Assembly: GCA_964007475.1 (NCBI GenBank)
Contig: OZ023273.1
Location: forward strand, 66,709,560 to 66,773,559
From: Hybos culiciformis
Taxonomy: Eukaryota > Arthropoda > Insecta > Diptera > Hybotidae
Reading direction: 5' to 3'
Length of the DNA stretch: 64,000 bases
A program made the position numbers and the translations under genes. Position 1 is the first letter of the stretch. Every line of letters begins with the position of its first letter. Of the stretch, positions 14,692 to 27,626 are shown piece after piece. A model generated the notes under the pieces. The model saw nothing but the letters and a program-made list of their open reading frames with translations. It did not search any database and was not told the origin of the DNA.

Positions 14692-15209
14692 TTTTAATGC
14701 GTTGGGGATCGTTATGTTGTATTTAGTGCTATAGAATTTAGATCACTAAATGGAGTATTATATGCGTCAATATACATGCAATCATTTAGATGGATCTGCG
14801 TAAATAATGAAAAAATTTAGATGCATCAGCGTATATAATGAAAAAATTTAGATGCATCAGCGTAAATAATGAAATCATTTAGATGTTTCGTATTGAATAT
14901 TACGTAATACCTAAACAACTCTCACAATATTTCAATACAGCCAAATACAAAAAAAAATGAGAAATAATGAGAAGAAAAAATATTCTCTCTTTGCAACTAC
15001 CTCTCCCCTACGCATTAAAACAGTATATTGGATATGTAAACAAAATTTGTTATACAACTCGTTTTGTATTTACACAAAAAAACATTGACACTTGTCAATT
15101 AATATCACTCGACCTTCGGTCTCGTGATATAAGTATTGACTCGTGTCAATGTATTTTTGTGTATACAGAACTCTTAATTAATAACAAATTTAGTTTACAT
15201 ATACAATAA
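14692..15209. mobile_element. Palindromic dispersed repeat, copy 1 (left part; split by Helitron)
   Basis: First of three copies of one repeat family in the window (others at 55370-55790 and 57621-58525). All begin TTTTAATG, share a block around GCGTCAATA/ACATGCAAT, carry a copy-specific minisatellite, and end in a palindrome of about 185 bp. That palindrome is built on TATCACTCGACC...GGTCTCGTGATA, with arms containing TTGACA...TTGTCAAT and ACATTGAC. Here the palindrome spans about 15025-15209. The last few bases of the repeat (TCTACTAT) lie beyond the Helitron at 16188. No coding capacity. The family is not one I can name; a non-autonomous fold-back or MITE-type element is the simplest reading. 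Confidence 0.6.
14784..14895. repeat. 31-bp minisatellite inside palindromic repeat copy 1
   Basis: Units beginning ATTTAGATG start at 14784, 14815, 14846 and 14877 (period 31), with core GCATCAGCGTAAATAATG. The last unit is partial. The other two copies of the family carry different tandem repeats or none at this place, so the array arose within this copy. Confidence 0.75.
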
Positions 15210-16187
15210 TCTAATATATAAAAATGAAAATTCTCTGTTCTCTGTCCTCAATCACGCATAAACCGCTGGACCGATTTCGCTGAAATTTTGAACTTAAGTA
15301 TCATTGGGGCCCGAGATGGTTATAGGGTACTAGAAATTTTGATCCGAGGCTCCGGCGGGGGGCTTCCTTAGAAGCCGGTTTTGAAATTTAGGTATATTCC
15401 AATAAAATATAGTAGCGTTGGACCCGAAAACCCTATTTAAAAAACTGGAGGCCCCCAACCGTTGTCCCAGGGCTCAATTGGAGGGGCTATGCAACAAATT
15501 TCGAAATTTTGAAATTTTGAAGTAAAGTAGCATTGGGACCTGAGATAGTTATAGGGTACTAGAAATTTTGATCCGAGGTCCCGACCGGGAGCTACTTTAG
15601 AAGCCGGTTTTGAAATTTAGTTATATTCCGGGAAAATGTTCTATCGTTGGACCCGAATCGACTATTTAGAAGACTGGATATTGAAAAGCCCCAACCGTTG
15701 TCCCAGGGCTCAATTGGGGGACTATACAACAAATTTAAAAAATTTTAAATTTTGAAAATAAGGAGCCTGGAGACCCGATTGGTTATATTTTTCGTCCGAG
15801 GCACCGACGGGGGGCTACCTTAGAAGGCAGTTTTGCAATTTAGGTGTATTCCGATAAAATATTATAGCGTTGGACCCGAATCGACTACTAAGAAGACTGG
15901 ATGTGTTAAGGCACCGGGGAAGTGGCTATTTAACAAATTTTGAAATTCTGTTTTTTTTAGGGCACGAAATGCATTTTTTAGGGCACGAAATGCAATTTAG
16001 GTATATTCCGATAAAATATTATAGCCAAATGGACTATTTACAAGACTGGATGTGTTAAGGCACCGGGGAAGTGGCTATTTAACAAATTTTGAAATTCTGT
16101 TTTTTTTAGTGCACAAAATCTGGATTAAAGTGTTTTGATATTAATATAAGTTCGGGACTACCGTGCGAAGCCGGGTATTTCGACTAG
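15210..16187 (+). mobile_element. Non-autonomous Helitron, 978 bp
   Basis: The 5' end TCTAATATATAAAAATG and the following ACCGCTGGACCGATTTCGCTG are the classic start of insect Helitrons. The 3' end is GCGAAGCCGGGTATTTCGA followed by CTAG. It sits between A (15209) and T (16188), as Helitrons do. The boundaries are confirmed by the host repeat: copies at 55780/55781 and 58518/58519 read AA|TCTACT uninterrupted, and TCTACTAT resumes at 16188. The interior holds degenerate tandem units (GGTTATAGGGTACTAG and TTAGAAGCCGGTTTTG, near 15320, 15550 and 15790) and a duplicated segment (GGCACCGGGGAAGTGGC near 15910 and 16060). No Rep/helicase coding sequence, so it depends on another element. Confidence 0.85.
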
Positions 16188-19100
16188 TCTACTATAAAAA
16201 TACTAAATTTTAAAGTATATAAAAACAATAGAAACCTGCATTGATTCAAATAAGTCTTAAATAAACACAAGTTATATAAATAAGATACAGGTGGTTGTGT
16301 TATTACATTAATTACGCAATCTCGCACATTTTATACTTCATATATAGCTATACTAACAGTATATTAATATGAAAAAAAGAAAAAATAAGTACCTACATAA
16401 TATTATAAAAGATTATGTAGAATATTTTATGTTTTGGATTAATCTAATACTTAAAATAATATTTCACATATTTTGGGATAGGTATATCAAAAATATATTG
16501 GGCATATTGTTTGAAAATATTGTAAATAAATCTATAGAAATCTATCCATATGTTTTATTTGATATTAAAACATACATAGTATGTACTTCTTTCCTGTAGA
16601 TAAATTGTAAATTTATCCAAAATACTCAGTTAGTATTTCATAATAGGTATAAACTTCATATACCTGAAAATCTGCAAGTGTTATATTATAGATAAAAACA
16701 AAGAATTGGATTAAATAAAATTTTAAATTAAATACATTTTATGTTTACTTCCTAAGTTTTAAAATACCAGAAAGGTAAAAAGAAATATGAAATAAATAAG
16801 AAATTGCTATGGGCTCTCTTTTGACTCTTTATTTTAATTTAATTTGGGATTTTACTTCCCGCCTTAAATTTATGATTATGACATTCTTTCTTAAATATTC
16901 ATGTAAGATGATAACATAAAGTATGCATTTTCAATTACTGTCACCGATGTCGATCGTATCATATATTCTTCTTTTTTCAACTCTTGGTAAATTTTATTTT
17001 ATAGGATATATGTAATATTTAGCCACATATAAACAGTGTTTACTGGAATAATTTATGCGAAGTATTTGAGATAATTTTACTTAATTTGGTGTGCTTTCCT
17101 CATACATATTTATTGATTAGACTAATTTATGAATTTAATTTAAAACAAAAATAATATATTTGCTATATATTATTTTTTTATTATATAATAACCTGATCTA
17201 AACCTGATTTTTAATACATATTGATAAATTATTAACATTTTGCCAAAACCCACTCATTATATTCATAAATTAAATAACATGTGTTCTAAAATTGTGACTA
17301 TATAGTTAACGAGTTAAAAATAGGAAAAATAATTAATGAAATGAATAAAGATATTGAAAATATTAAAGAGATACTATGTAAACCTTTTTTTTAAGCTATT
17401 ATTTTAGTATCGAAGTCCACCATATCTTAATTAAAAATGTATAAATAAATTCAATCTCTATATAATTGAAATAAAGAAATACACAAAACTTAAAATGAAG
17501 ATAATTTTATTGACTCTAGAAGCTGTAATAAGAAGGAATAGGTATTCGGATTTTTAATCCCTGACCCCGGTACAGGCCTGAAAATTTATAAATGTACAAA
17601 AAAGTCTCAAAATTTATAATGTAGAGATACGTATGTATGTATTTATTCGATTTTTAATGCTGAATCTAGTCAAATGTTTTAATTCAATTTTATAAATTTT
17701 AAACTTGATCCATTTTGTTATTTGACCTAGCAGGTTTTTGGCATAATCTTTTATCATTTTCTATATCAATTCTGAAACTTTTGTGTATAAATATACCTAT
17801 ACATAATATCCTGATTATTATTTTCTGTTCAAACGTATAAGTTAATGGTTAGTTATAAAAATAAATTATAATAAAAGTTTATTATTTTATTACAAATATG
17901 CAGAATAGATTAAAAAAGTTAAATTACTGGCTTTATTAGTTTTTTTTTTTTTTCAATTTAATCTTTTGACTGAACCTTGAATGAATATTATTTAACAAAA
18001 TAAAGATTTTTTATTTGCTTACTCTATGACACTTTTAAATAGTAATAGTTATACAGATCTGAATTCTGAATTATGACAATTACTAAATATTTTCATTTAA
18101 TTATTGAAAGGCTAACATTTTAGGTTAATGTTGGATTCATCTTACAAAAGTTATCTTAGATCTTAGCCAAAGATTAATATAAATCTCAATTAAATTTGAT
18201 TTAGAACAATTTTGATTCGTTTAATATTATTTATCAAGTTTCTTATGAATATTGTTTGCTAAACTGAAATAAAACTAAAACTCTAGATAGGAATCATATG
18301 ATAAATATTTCATTCCCTTAGCACCCCTATTTTATCGTTTTATTTGAATAAACCCACTCTATTTTTTTTTTTTATTTTGAAGAACAAACTTATAATGTTT
18401 TTAGTCTTTTTTTTTCAAATTAAACTTAAAATAATTCTCTGCTGTACAACTTTATTTTTTATTATTATTTTATTCGCTGTAGCCAAAGAAATAAAAACAA
18501 CAAAATTTTTTTTAACAAAGTTAAATTTCATATAAAATTAATGAAGTCATTAGTTTGATAAGTCGATTTGAATAAAATACAGGTATAGGAAAATGCTACC
18601 CTAAACATTAACACAGTATTTTCTAGACAGGAAATGAAATTATTTAAATGTTGGAAATTTTAAGTGATTTTTCTTGTATTAAAAGAATTTTATGTAAATT
18701 GTTGTTATCAAGAACAAAAATAAAATAAAAATAAAATAAAATTATATATAATAAATATTTTTGTTCAAATAATAATTTTTGTTTTTTTCGCCGTGAAATA
18801 ATTCTAATTTTCGCAATCATCACTTCAGTTTGAGTGACAAATAATAAAAAAAAATTACATATAGGTAGGTACTGAGGTACCTTTATAATTTATATTAAAA
18901 TTAACAATGAGAATGAAAATGCCAACTGCCCTACATAATAAGATTTAAAAATTAATTAAAAAAAAATATATCTATTTTATTTCGAAATAAGTTGAAACTA
19001 ATAATTCCAAGCAATTTTTGGATTTGTGGCGCGTTCTGACTTATGTGGAAATTATCTTATTTTTATCTGACATTTAACTCACTATTTGACTATGCAAGTT

Positions 19101-19539
19101 TCAATTCACCTTATATGTTTTCAAAAATAGAATTTTTAACTAAACTGTATCAACATTTTTTATATTGAAAATTTAAATTAATTCAAAAATTTGAATTAAA
19201 ATTTGTTAAACTAAATTTTTTGTCTTTTCTTTTTTGTATTAAATTTATAAAGCATAAAAAAATAAAATATAATTATATAGTCCACATTAATACATTAAGG
19301 CAGGGTTCACCGGGAAAAAAAAACCACCAGCTAAGCCAGAACTAATTATCACATGTCAGCATTCAAGTCATTTTTCTTCAATATTATTTTAATTGTTGGT
19401 GAGATAAGTCTTTAATAAAATAATCACCACTAACAATAACTATTAGGATGAGAAGTTAAATAGAAATTATTTTAATGTTCATAAATGTACATTTTATCTG
19501 TTATCGAATCTGGCAAAAAACAAACTTTTAAACACTTGG
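16188..19539. other. Gene-free AT-rich DNA
   Basis: Begins with the orphaned end of palindromic repeat copy 1 (TCTACTAT). Open frames at 16369-16599 and 18344-18535 are lysine/isoleucine/phenylalanine-rich with no recognisable domain or flanking splice signals, and I do not call them genes. Sequence from about 19290 (GGCAGGGTTCACCGGG) to 19540 may be the 3' untranslated tail of the LINE remnant that follows. Confidence 0.45.
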
Positions 19540-19985
19540 CCACAAAACCACTCGAACATAGGATCAGTGAATATTGATTATAAAATCTGATTAGAGCTGA
19601 GACAGCACTATTAAATCGAGAAATGGTACATGCAACGCATTAATGCTCCTCAAAGTTCTTACAGGAACTTTAGATTAAATTTAGATAATAAATAAGAACA
19701 TGCAATTTCACCACTTAGGATGTTAAGAACAAGACTGGAGCTAAGATATGATCTCTTTGATGCAAGGCGTTGTCAACAAATTAATTTTATACGCTGAATG
19801 TAGGTTGGTAAATTTAGAGAATCTTGCCAATTTAATCTGTGGAGACTATAACGCATAATATTTCTTTGCATACCCTCTAGTCTACGAATATGAAGGGAAT
19901 AGGAAGGACAACAACGAAATAGGATTAACAAAAGGAGTGTATAAAATTTTTCAAAATACTCACATCTTCAAACTCTAGGATTAAT
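19540..19985 (-). pseudogene. Dead non-LTR retrotransposon (LINE) 3' fragment
   Basis: Read on the minus strand from about 19985, broken frames give pieces typical of the C-terminal tail of insect Jockey/CR1-like reverse-transcriptase proteins. In order these are LKNFIHSF; PSYSLHIRRLEGMQRNIMR; YSLHRLNWQDSLNLPTYIQR; IKLIC; QRLASKRSY; VLNILSGEIACSYLLSKFN; then, after a frameshift, KVPVRTLRS and ALHVPF. The family pattern is W-S-P-x-Y...IE-x-IQ-x-x-F...LP-x-Y-x-x-R-L...L-x-x-RR...G-x-I-x-C...LL-x-x-x-x-F. A stop interrupts after IKLIC and at least one frameshift is present. The reverse-transcriptase and endonuclease domains are absent, so it is a 5'-truncated, inactive copy. The clade assignment is by resemblance only. 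Confidence 0.7.
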
Positions 19986-21371
19986 AAATTATTTATAAGA
20001 TAATATAATACATATACAAATACTTTAGCAAGTTTATCAATATTAAATTAAAATACATAAAATTTATTATTATTATTTTTTTTTCCAAAGAGAAAAAAAA
20101 ATTGTCTCTTTGGCCATCATCATAGGTATTTCGTATTATAATAAATAAATTAAATTGAATTTTTAGGTATATGTATATATGTAAAATAAGATTATAAAAA
20201 AAAATAAAATAAATAAAAAATCATAATAATAAAAAATATTCTTTTAAATTCCATTTCCATAAGCTTTTTTTTTTTTTATTTATACGCCCCCTACAACATT
20301 CTCTTAGACTTTAAACTGCGTACATACAATTTTATAAACTGAACTAAAAACTAAATCTGTTTACGATAAAATTAAAAAAAAAAATAAATAAAATTTTTTA
20401 CCTATGAAATACATAAATCTTGTAATTATTATTATTAGTTTGAAAAGGAAAATTATATTTTTTTTTTTTTATGAAAATAAAATTTATAATTTGCACGCGC
20501 CAAAACATAAAAAGATTTTATTTTCATTGAAAAAGTAAAAATATTTGTTTAAAATATTTTATAAATGCTTATTAATTTATTAAGATGAATTAATATTTTG
20601 ATGATAACCATATCGTTGAAATAAACGAATTAATTAATAAATAAATTATATAGGAATTTTTCTTTTTTGTTTTAGTGTATTCGGAAAATCGATACATTTT
20701 ATTTTTATGTGTATCATCATATAATATATACCTATACATATTAAGAAATTCATGGCTTAGTAGTTATGTCGTCAAAGTATACATGTATAATTTATTGAAA
20801 ATGCAACAGATGCACTATTCGGTGTAATGTTACAATGTTTTTTTTTTTTTTTTTTTGTTTTTTTTTTTAGAAAGAAAAATATGAGAAAATTTCATTAAAA
20901 AACTAGGTGTTTGATATTCTAGTATGGCATTGAACTTGAAGAAATAAACTTTCACTGACATTATTTATGATAAATATGACGATACGGAAATTATAATTTT
21001 ATTCTGCTCATATATTTTGGCCATCACGTTGAGTGATACATACAGTCGTTATATCCTAGTATATGTGCTCAATTGTGGGTTGGATTTTATAAATTTTACT
21101 ATAAATATTTTGAGGTCTTTTATGGGAAGATATCTTCTACCTTGCCACTGAGTTGCTTTTTTACATACAATTATATCCTATACAATCGAATATACTTAAA
21201 TATTAAGTTAAATATTATATCCAAGTTTGAAATTAATTAAAGTACTGACGGTAGTGTAATCCAAAATAATCAATGCCTGAAGTTTGGAAAAAAAAGTACT
21301 TTAATTATTTTTTTTGCTATAAGTTTGACAAGTTTTCCACTTGATAAGTATAAGCTTAAAAAAAAAGTATG
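19986..21371. other. Gene-free AT-rich DNA
   Basis: Long A/T runs, including a T-tract of about 30 bases near 20837-20868. No exon or repeat boundary that I can support. Confidence 0.5.
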
Positions 21372-21708
21372 CAGGTGAGCTCAAACGTTTGTGTATGGAG
21401 AACCATATTCCAAAATCGTAAATAACTGTAGAAGCCGCAAAATTATCAATGCAAACTTAATTTTAAATTTTATTATCATTTTTATAATTTTTTTAAATTA
21501 TTATCTTCAAAAAATTTATTAAATAAAAAAAAACTTCAATATTACATTTAATACAATTAAAAATTACTTGAAATATGCACGAAATTATATTAAAATTGTA
21601 TAATAAAATACAAAATTTCAATTACAATACAACTTAATAATTTATTGAGCCACAATAAAAATCCCAAAGAGCGCATGCGGCTCATGAGCCGCAGTTTGAG
21701 CTTCTCTG
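21372..21708. mobile_element. hAT-like MITE relic, about 337 bp
   Basis: The left end CAGGTGAGCTCAAACG (from 21372) and the reverse complement of the right end, CAGAGAAGCTCAAACTGCGG (from 21708), share the pattern CAG-x3-AGCTCAAAC, as in hAT terminal repeats. The right end is preceded by a small palindrome GCGGCTCATGAGCCGC. The interior is plain AT-rich DNA without coding capacity. Flanks (AAAGTATG and TATATGGT) do not form a clean 8-bp duplication, so the hAT assignment rests on the termini alone. Confidence 0.5.
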
Positions 21709-24700
21709 TATATGGTGTTATTACCATTTGAAGTTCAACTAAAAATCTATAATTTTAAATTTTTTCTTTTCTCATCAATAATTTAAATGTTGTTTAAAAT
21801 TAAAATTAAATTAAAAAGTTAAAACAAAATTACCTTGAATATTCGTACCAAATAAAAGAAAATTAATTTCACTTTATTATAAATTTATTTATAATGTACT
21901 TAATATTTTAATTGAAAAGCATTTAATAAATTTTCCAAAAATTATTTCACTTTAAATGAAATTAAAATTAAATTTAATTTGTTTTTCCTTAAAAAAAAAA
22001 ACAAAAAAAAAATTCTGAAGAATTTATTTATTTTCTCGTTCCGAAATTAAATTTAAATTAAAAAAAAAAAAACTTATTTAGGTAAAATTCTATTTTTGTT
22101 AATTCAGCCAAATTGAAAATAACAACATTTATAATTCATTCAAAAAAAAATTTTTTCTTTTAAATGAAATAATGCATTTTATTAAAGTGAACCGAAATTA
22201 AAAAAAAATACAATTTAATCGACAGTTGTTGCAGTTATACTGACGACACGACAATTTGTTTTCAATTGCCGGCTACAAAACATAATAATTTTTCTTTTCT
22301 GGTTTTTTTTTATTATTTTTTTTTAATTTTTTTTTTTTCTGCTCTTGTAAATAAAGTTGTATGTAAAACAATAATAATAATAATAATAATAATTATATTA
22401 TGAGTATTAAAAAGAAAAAAAAAAAAAAGCTCTTGAACTATAAAGTATAGTTTGTGTACACAAAACAATTTTAATAAAAACTTTTTTTTTTTGTTTGTAA
22501 TGTTTCCGCGACCAGACGATTCTATTAATTTCTGAATACTAAACGCAAAACATAATACCTAAATTTTTTTTTTATTTTTTATTTCTTTTAATAAAAAAAA
22601 AAATCATATGTGCGAAATATATTTAAATCTAAATAATAAAAATTTCATATATATAATTTTTTTTTATGTTAATATAACAAAAAAAAAAAATGAAAAATAA
22701 ACAATCAACTATGCTGTATACAGAATATAAATTCACACTAGTGTTCAGATATTCTGAACATGTATTTTTATATATATATATAGGTATATAGAAAAATGTC
22801 AATATATAATAAAATATTCGCTTTATATTCTTTTAAGCTTCAGATACAACATATGTAAGTTAGGTTAGGTTAGTTCAGTTGAAAGATGATATAAAATTTT
22901 TAAAATTTTATTTCTTCCCGCCATTCAGTTTCCCAAGCCAATTAATTTTTTAGTTTTCATATTTGTTTTTATTTAAAATAAGATAAAACGAAACCACTTC
23001 AAAACAATAATTTTTTTTCATTTTCTGGAATCGAATTATTCACCTATAGTAATAAAGTTCTCAGCTTTATAATTAATTTTATATAATAAGTCGAATTAAA
23101 TTATTTATATCAGCTACTGCTACTTTTTAGTAAATTCTGACGAATCACGCACAATGAAACATAAATTTTATAGATAATTTTAATTTACTGTAAAATAAAT
23201 CAAAAAATTATTCTCAAAAAGTTTCTTCTGTTATAATTCTGAAGCAAAAAAAAAAAAACATAAAATTTCTGGTTATATCTTTTCATAATAATAATAACTA
23301 CAATAAAAACGACCTCCAATAGATATATTATATTCCTCTGTATCTTGTTTTATATTTAAAAAATATTATATATATATGTACATAAGCTTAATTATCAGAA
23401 TTTATCTCGCTCATCACAGTCAAAAAATTTAAATGATATTTGAAACTAATTTAAAAAAAAATATTAATAAAATATATATGTTGTGTATAATATTAATTAT
23501 AACTTTTTTATAAAATTTAAAATATTCCTTCTTCCAAGAAAAATTCTGTTAATGGTGCTGACTGGAAAATTTCTTATTCTTATAATTATTTATTATTTCA
23601 AAGAATTTTGCAAAACATAGCGTTTATTAGTTTATTTAATATACAAGTAAATGAAGTTAAAAAAAATATAATGGCATAATAAAAAAAAATTAACGGAAAA
23701 GAAAGATTTTGTATATACATATATAACTTTAAAATGTATCTAAAATAAATATTTAAATTAAAATTTAAGAATTTTCTGGAAGGAATTTATAGTCTTCCAA
23801 ATAAAAATCATAATGTTTACATATAATAGTCAAACTATAACACATAACTTCTACTATTCTATACAGTAGTTGTTGAATTTTATAATTCGAGGAAAAAGAT
23901 CTAATGATAATCGAACATTAAATATATAAAGAATCTTCTTTTTTTTCAAATTATATGAGAAAAAAAAATAAACTCTTAAAAAAAATATTTTATTTCCAAC
24001 TTTTTTTTTTTTAAAGAAATATAACAAAAAATTGTATTAAAGAAGGTAAATACGATGTGAAGATAATTTTTTATTTTTTTTAAGATAGTTAGGTGAGATG
24101 ATAAAATATGTGATGTAATTTTGAAAACATAAATATATAAATCTTATGCGATCTTATGTTAGTTTCACTATTATAATGATTCTATGTTTTTATTCCGAAT
24201 TAAAGTCTTTTAAACTTTTGTTTGTACATATATGTATGCGGTATGTAAATGTGCATACATATAAATTGTATTAAATTGAATTTTTTTTCTTCATTTAAAA
24301 ATAATAATAAAAACACCTGAAAAATTTAATAGCTTTTATAAACACCTATTATATAATTATATATTATTTTTCATTGCTCTAACAAATTCTCTGCACACAC
24401 TTTTTATACTTAAAAATATTCAAATTTATAGTTAATTAAATAATTTAAATAATGGTTATATTATAGTTGTTTCAAGAACTAACAAAAAAAAATGTATTTC
24501 CTATTATTTTATGTGTAAATATTCAATTATTTATTAATTTTGAACTTCTTAAAACTGTATATGTAATGTACTATTAAATAACCATTAGCTTTTATAGTTC
24601 TTTTATGGTCTATAAGTCAAATGTGGTTGAACTTAAAAACATGAAAGAAAATTTAGAATTTAATATTACGCATTTTCAACAATTAACTATATTTTTAATA

Positions 24701-26705
24701 TTTCGAATACCAGGTTTAGCATTTTTATGTTAAGATCTCTGTGTTAAATAAAATAAAATAATTATTTTTTTATTTGAAAATAATTTCATTATTATATTTT
24801 CTTTATTTATTTTCTTTTTGAAGCTAACATATTATTTTGACACAAATAGAATACAAGAAAACAATAGCCTCTGGGCTTTAATCAAAAAAAAAAAGAAGAA
24901 GATAATAATAAAACTGTCAAACAATTTTTAATATTCTTTGATGATACTATGGAATAAAGTTTTAATCTTTTTTAATTTTTATTTATTTTTTTTTAAATAT
25001 GAAAGTAAAATTTTCTCAGTCATTTTTGCTTGGAGGGATATTAAAATATTTTCCGATTTCTTTATTCCTGTTCCTGTTAACTGCTTAATTTTATATTTAA
25101 TTGTTTTGATACATTTTGATGAATAAATATGATGCCCCAGATTTCTAAGCTACTAAAATTACTGTGAAATAGTAATAACTTAAAATTCCAGAAAATAGAG
25201 AAAAAAATCTTGGAAAACTTTCAATGATTGAAACAACAAACATATTTTTGAGGAATTTTCTTAACCGTTTATATATAGCCCAAAAATCAAATCCTAGAAT
25301 TTATTTCAAAAATCATATTTAATATAATAAAATAGTGTGTGATTTTCATCGATCAGAATTCTTTTCAAAACACCTACTAACTTTCGGAAATTTTATGTAT
25401 ATAAGAAGTAGATATGTCCCTTTTAAACCTAATTAAACGGACTATCTCAATATGAATAAATTTTTATTTATATTTAATTTATTATTAAACTGAAGAATAC
25501 TATAAAACAAAATAATGATTATAAATATTAAAGAATTATAATTGATAAAAATAAACAAAACAAGTATATTTGTAAATTAATTATGTACATAGTACATACA
25601 TATAATTTATGATGAACATATAAAATACCGTGTATTGTATATAAATGAAAAAATAAAATAAAATTGTATATAATAAATAAATCAGATTTATGAATTTTAA
25701 AGATGGGTATAATTTTAAATAGAATCAATTGAAATTCTTAAGAGACTTTCGTAATTTGAAAATTGAAGAAAAAGTTTTAGTATAAATAAATCGTGGTCAA
25801 TAAAAATAATTTAAAAGAATTCATTTTTGAAATTGAACAGAAGAAAAATAATCATTATAATAAATCTATCCATCAAAAACTTATTTTTAAATCTTTCTTT
25901 AAATAATAATAAATAATAAATTTATTCAGTTAAGCTTTATATAGGTACTTTTGTATATGTACCTAATTAAGTTGCCCATCTGAATTAAATAACGATGTTC
26001 CAGAAGAGTTGTGCTACCCTATATTAAATTAGAATAAAGTATTAGATTTTTCAATCCAGATATTATAGGCATGTAATTATCATATCATCTTTAGAAAAAA
26101 AATTAAAGTAAATTGAAATTAATTCATTATTATACTTATCAATCAAATTTCCTTGAATTTTTAATAATCGTATTATATGTAAATAGATGAGGTATATCAA
26201 ATATGGACAATATGAATATGTATATGGATGTAAATAGTACATAATAATAATAAAATATGGAAAATGCAAATAATAAATTTTTTTCTTCTCATTATTAAAA
26301 TAAATAAGCAAAATAAATAAAGCATAAAATATTGAATAATTAACTCTGAATAAAAAGTGACGTATTTAAAAAAATATGACTTTAATACTTTTTTTTTAAA
26401 TTTAAATATGTATTGGATATTGTATATAAAACAGTATTAATTCACTTATTTAATTTAAAAAAAAAAAAAAAAACAATTAGTAATAATAACTTGAAGAAAA
26501 TCGCATGACAGGCATTCTAAAAATATTTTCTTCATTATAGACATAATATATATAAGATAAGATAATTTCTTCCCAACTGAACTCATGCTTAAGTATATTT
26601 ATCTTTAATTTTTTTTTCTCATTTTAAAATCAATACAAATTCTGATAAAGAAATAGATAAAAATAAACTAATTAAAAACAAATACTTTTTTTTTTTTAAT
26701 TTTAG
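21709..26705. other. Gene-free AT-rich DNA upstream of the alternatively spliced gene
   Basis: Contains an AAT/ATA microsatellite near 22369-22396 and a short TTAGGTTAGGTTAG run at about 22859-22873. A GC-richer patch at 22219-22290 (TCGACAGTTGTTGCAG...ATTGCCGGCTAC) could be a 5' leader or promoter of the downstream plus-strand gene, but nothing in it proves this. The exon(s) upstream of 26706 must lie here, further left, or be missed, because exon 26706-26780 begins mid-codon. Confidence 0.4.
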
Positions 26706-26780
26706 CAACAAATTTTGTTGGTAAATTTACCCAAAGTGTGCGTAGAATTGTTCAAGATGTCAAGGATGAAGGAGCGCCCA
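26706..26780 (+). CDS. Shared internal exon of an unrecognised alternatively spliced gene
   Basis: A T-rich tract with acceptor TTTTAG (to 26705) precedes this 75-base exon, and a consensus donor GTAAGT follows at 26781. It begins with two bases finishing a codon, then reads TNFVGKFTQSVRRIVQDVKD, EGAP, and leaves one base (A) at its end. The low homopolymer content and charged, helical peptide look coding. The trailing base can be completed by the acceptors at 27345 (GT, giving Ser) and 38160 (AT, giving Asn), both of which open in-frame coding exons, so this exon probably feeds alternative downstream sets. The earlier exon and start codon were not found. I do not recognise the protein. Confidence 0.7.
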
Positions 26781-27344
26781 GTAAGTTTTATCTAAATTAA
26801 ACAACATTTCTTAAATAAAAATATACTTAAAGCTCCACAAAATAATAATAATGCAATTATAATTGTAAACGTCAATTTGAAATTAAAATAATTTTTATTA
26901 TACTAATGTTATATTACAACTAAATACAATTCAAAGTTAGTTTCAAATTTATATGCATAAAAAACATAAAATAAATATGTTTTTGAACAAGTCTGAAAAT
27001 AAATAAACTTCCTCAAAAAAATCCATGAAAATGATAATTTTATTGAAAAATACTTGTAACAAATATTTTCAATTTATTTTATAGTATAATAATGATGATA
27101 ATTAATATATATTTATAACTCAATGATAAACAAACCTTAAACTCTGACAAATAAAGGTTTAATAAATTTTAAAATACATAGATATGTATGTACCTACATT
27201 TTTATTATGAGTAATAGAAAATAATTAAATTGAACTGCAATTCATATTTTATTTTTATTTGTAGTACTCATATTGAAAATAATAATAATAAAAAAAAATA
27301 TTTTACCTATTTAATTCAATTTTATGTATTTAAAATAATTCAAG

Positions 27345-27526
27345 GTGGTATGAGTCGTGAAGAAGTCATTGAAACTAATGAAAGACTAAGAGCGTTACGA
27401 CTGCGATTAGAAGATTCCTATGAGACAGCAAAACAATCGCTTGTCAATTTAATGCATAAATATTCAGATTCAAAAACACAAAGAAATATTTTCCAAAGAT
27501 ATCCTATGTTAAAAATGATGATAAAG
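27345..27526 (+). CDS. Exon 2a of the unrecognised gene (IFxRYxMLKxMIK motif)
   Basis: Acceptor ATAATTCAAG ends at 27344 and a donor GTAATT starts at 27527. The exon begins with GT, completing a Ser codon from the previous exon, and then reads GMSREEVIETNERLRALRLR, LEDSYETAKQSLVNLMHKYS, DSKTQRNIFQRYPMLKMMIK, ending in phase 0. The peptide is strongly helical, with a conserved-looking block IFQRYPMLKMMIK at its end. The same block recurs as IFPRYTMLKNMIK in the exon at 38359-38478, so the two exon sets are diverged duplicates. It can splice to either 28916 or 37701; both begin with GAT (Asp) in phase 0. No domain family is recognised. Confidence 0.8.
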
Positions 27527-27626
27527 GTAATTAATATATTAACTAATTAATTTTTATTTTATATATTATTGATTTTTGTTGTACTATTTTGTAAATATAT
27601 ATTTTTTTAAATTTATGCTTTGAAAC

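Noticed and set aside
15870..16058. Open frame in the first Helitron
   Set aside because: It spans a duplicated non-coding Helitron segment; repeat by-product.
16369..16599. 76-codon plus-strand frame
   Set aside because: No domain, K/I/Y-rich, base composition like its surroundings and no splice signals.
22859..22873. TTAGGTTAGGTTAG, like the insect telomere repeat
   Set aside because: Fewer than three units and in the middle of the window; common in insect intergenic DNA.
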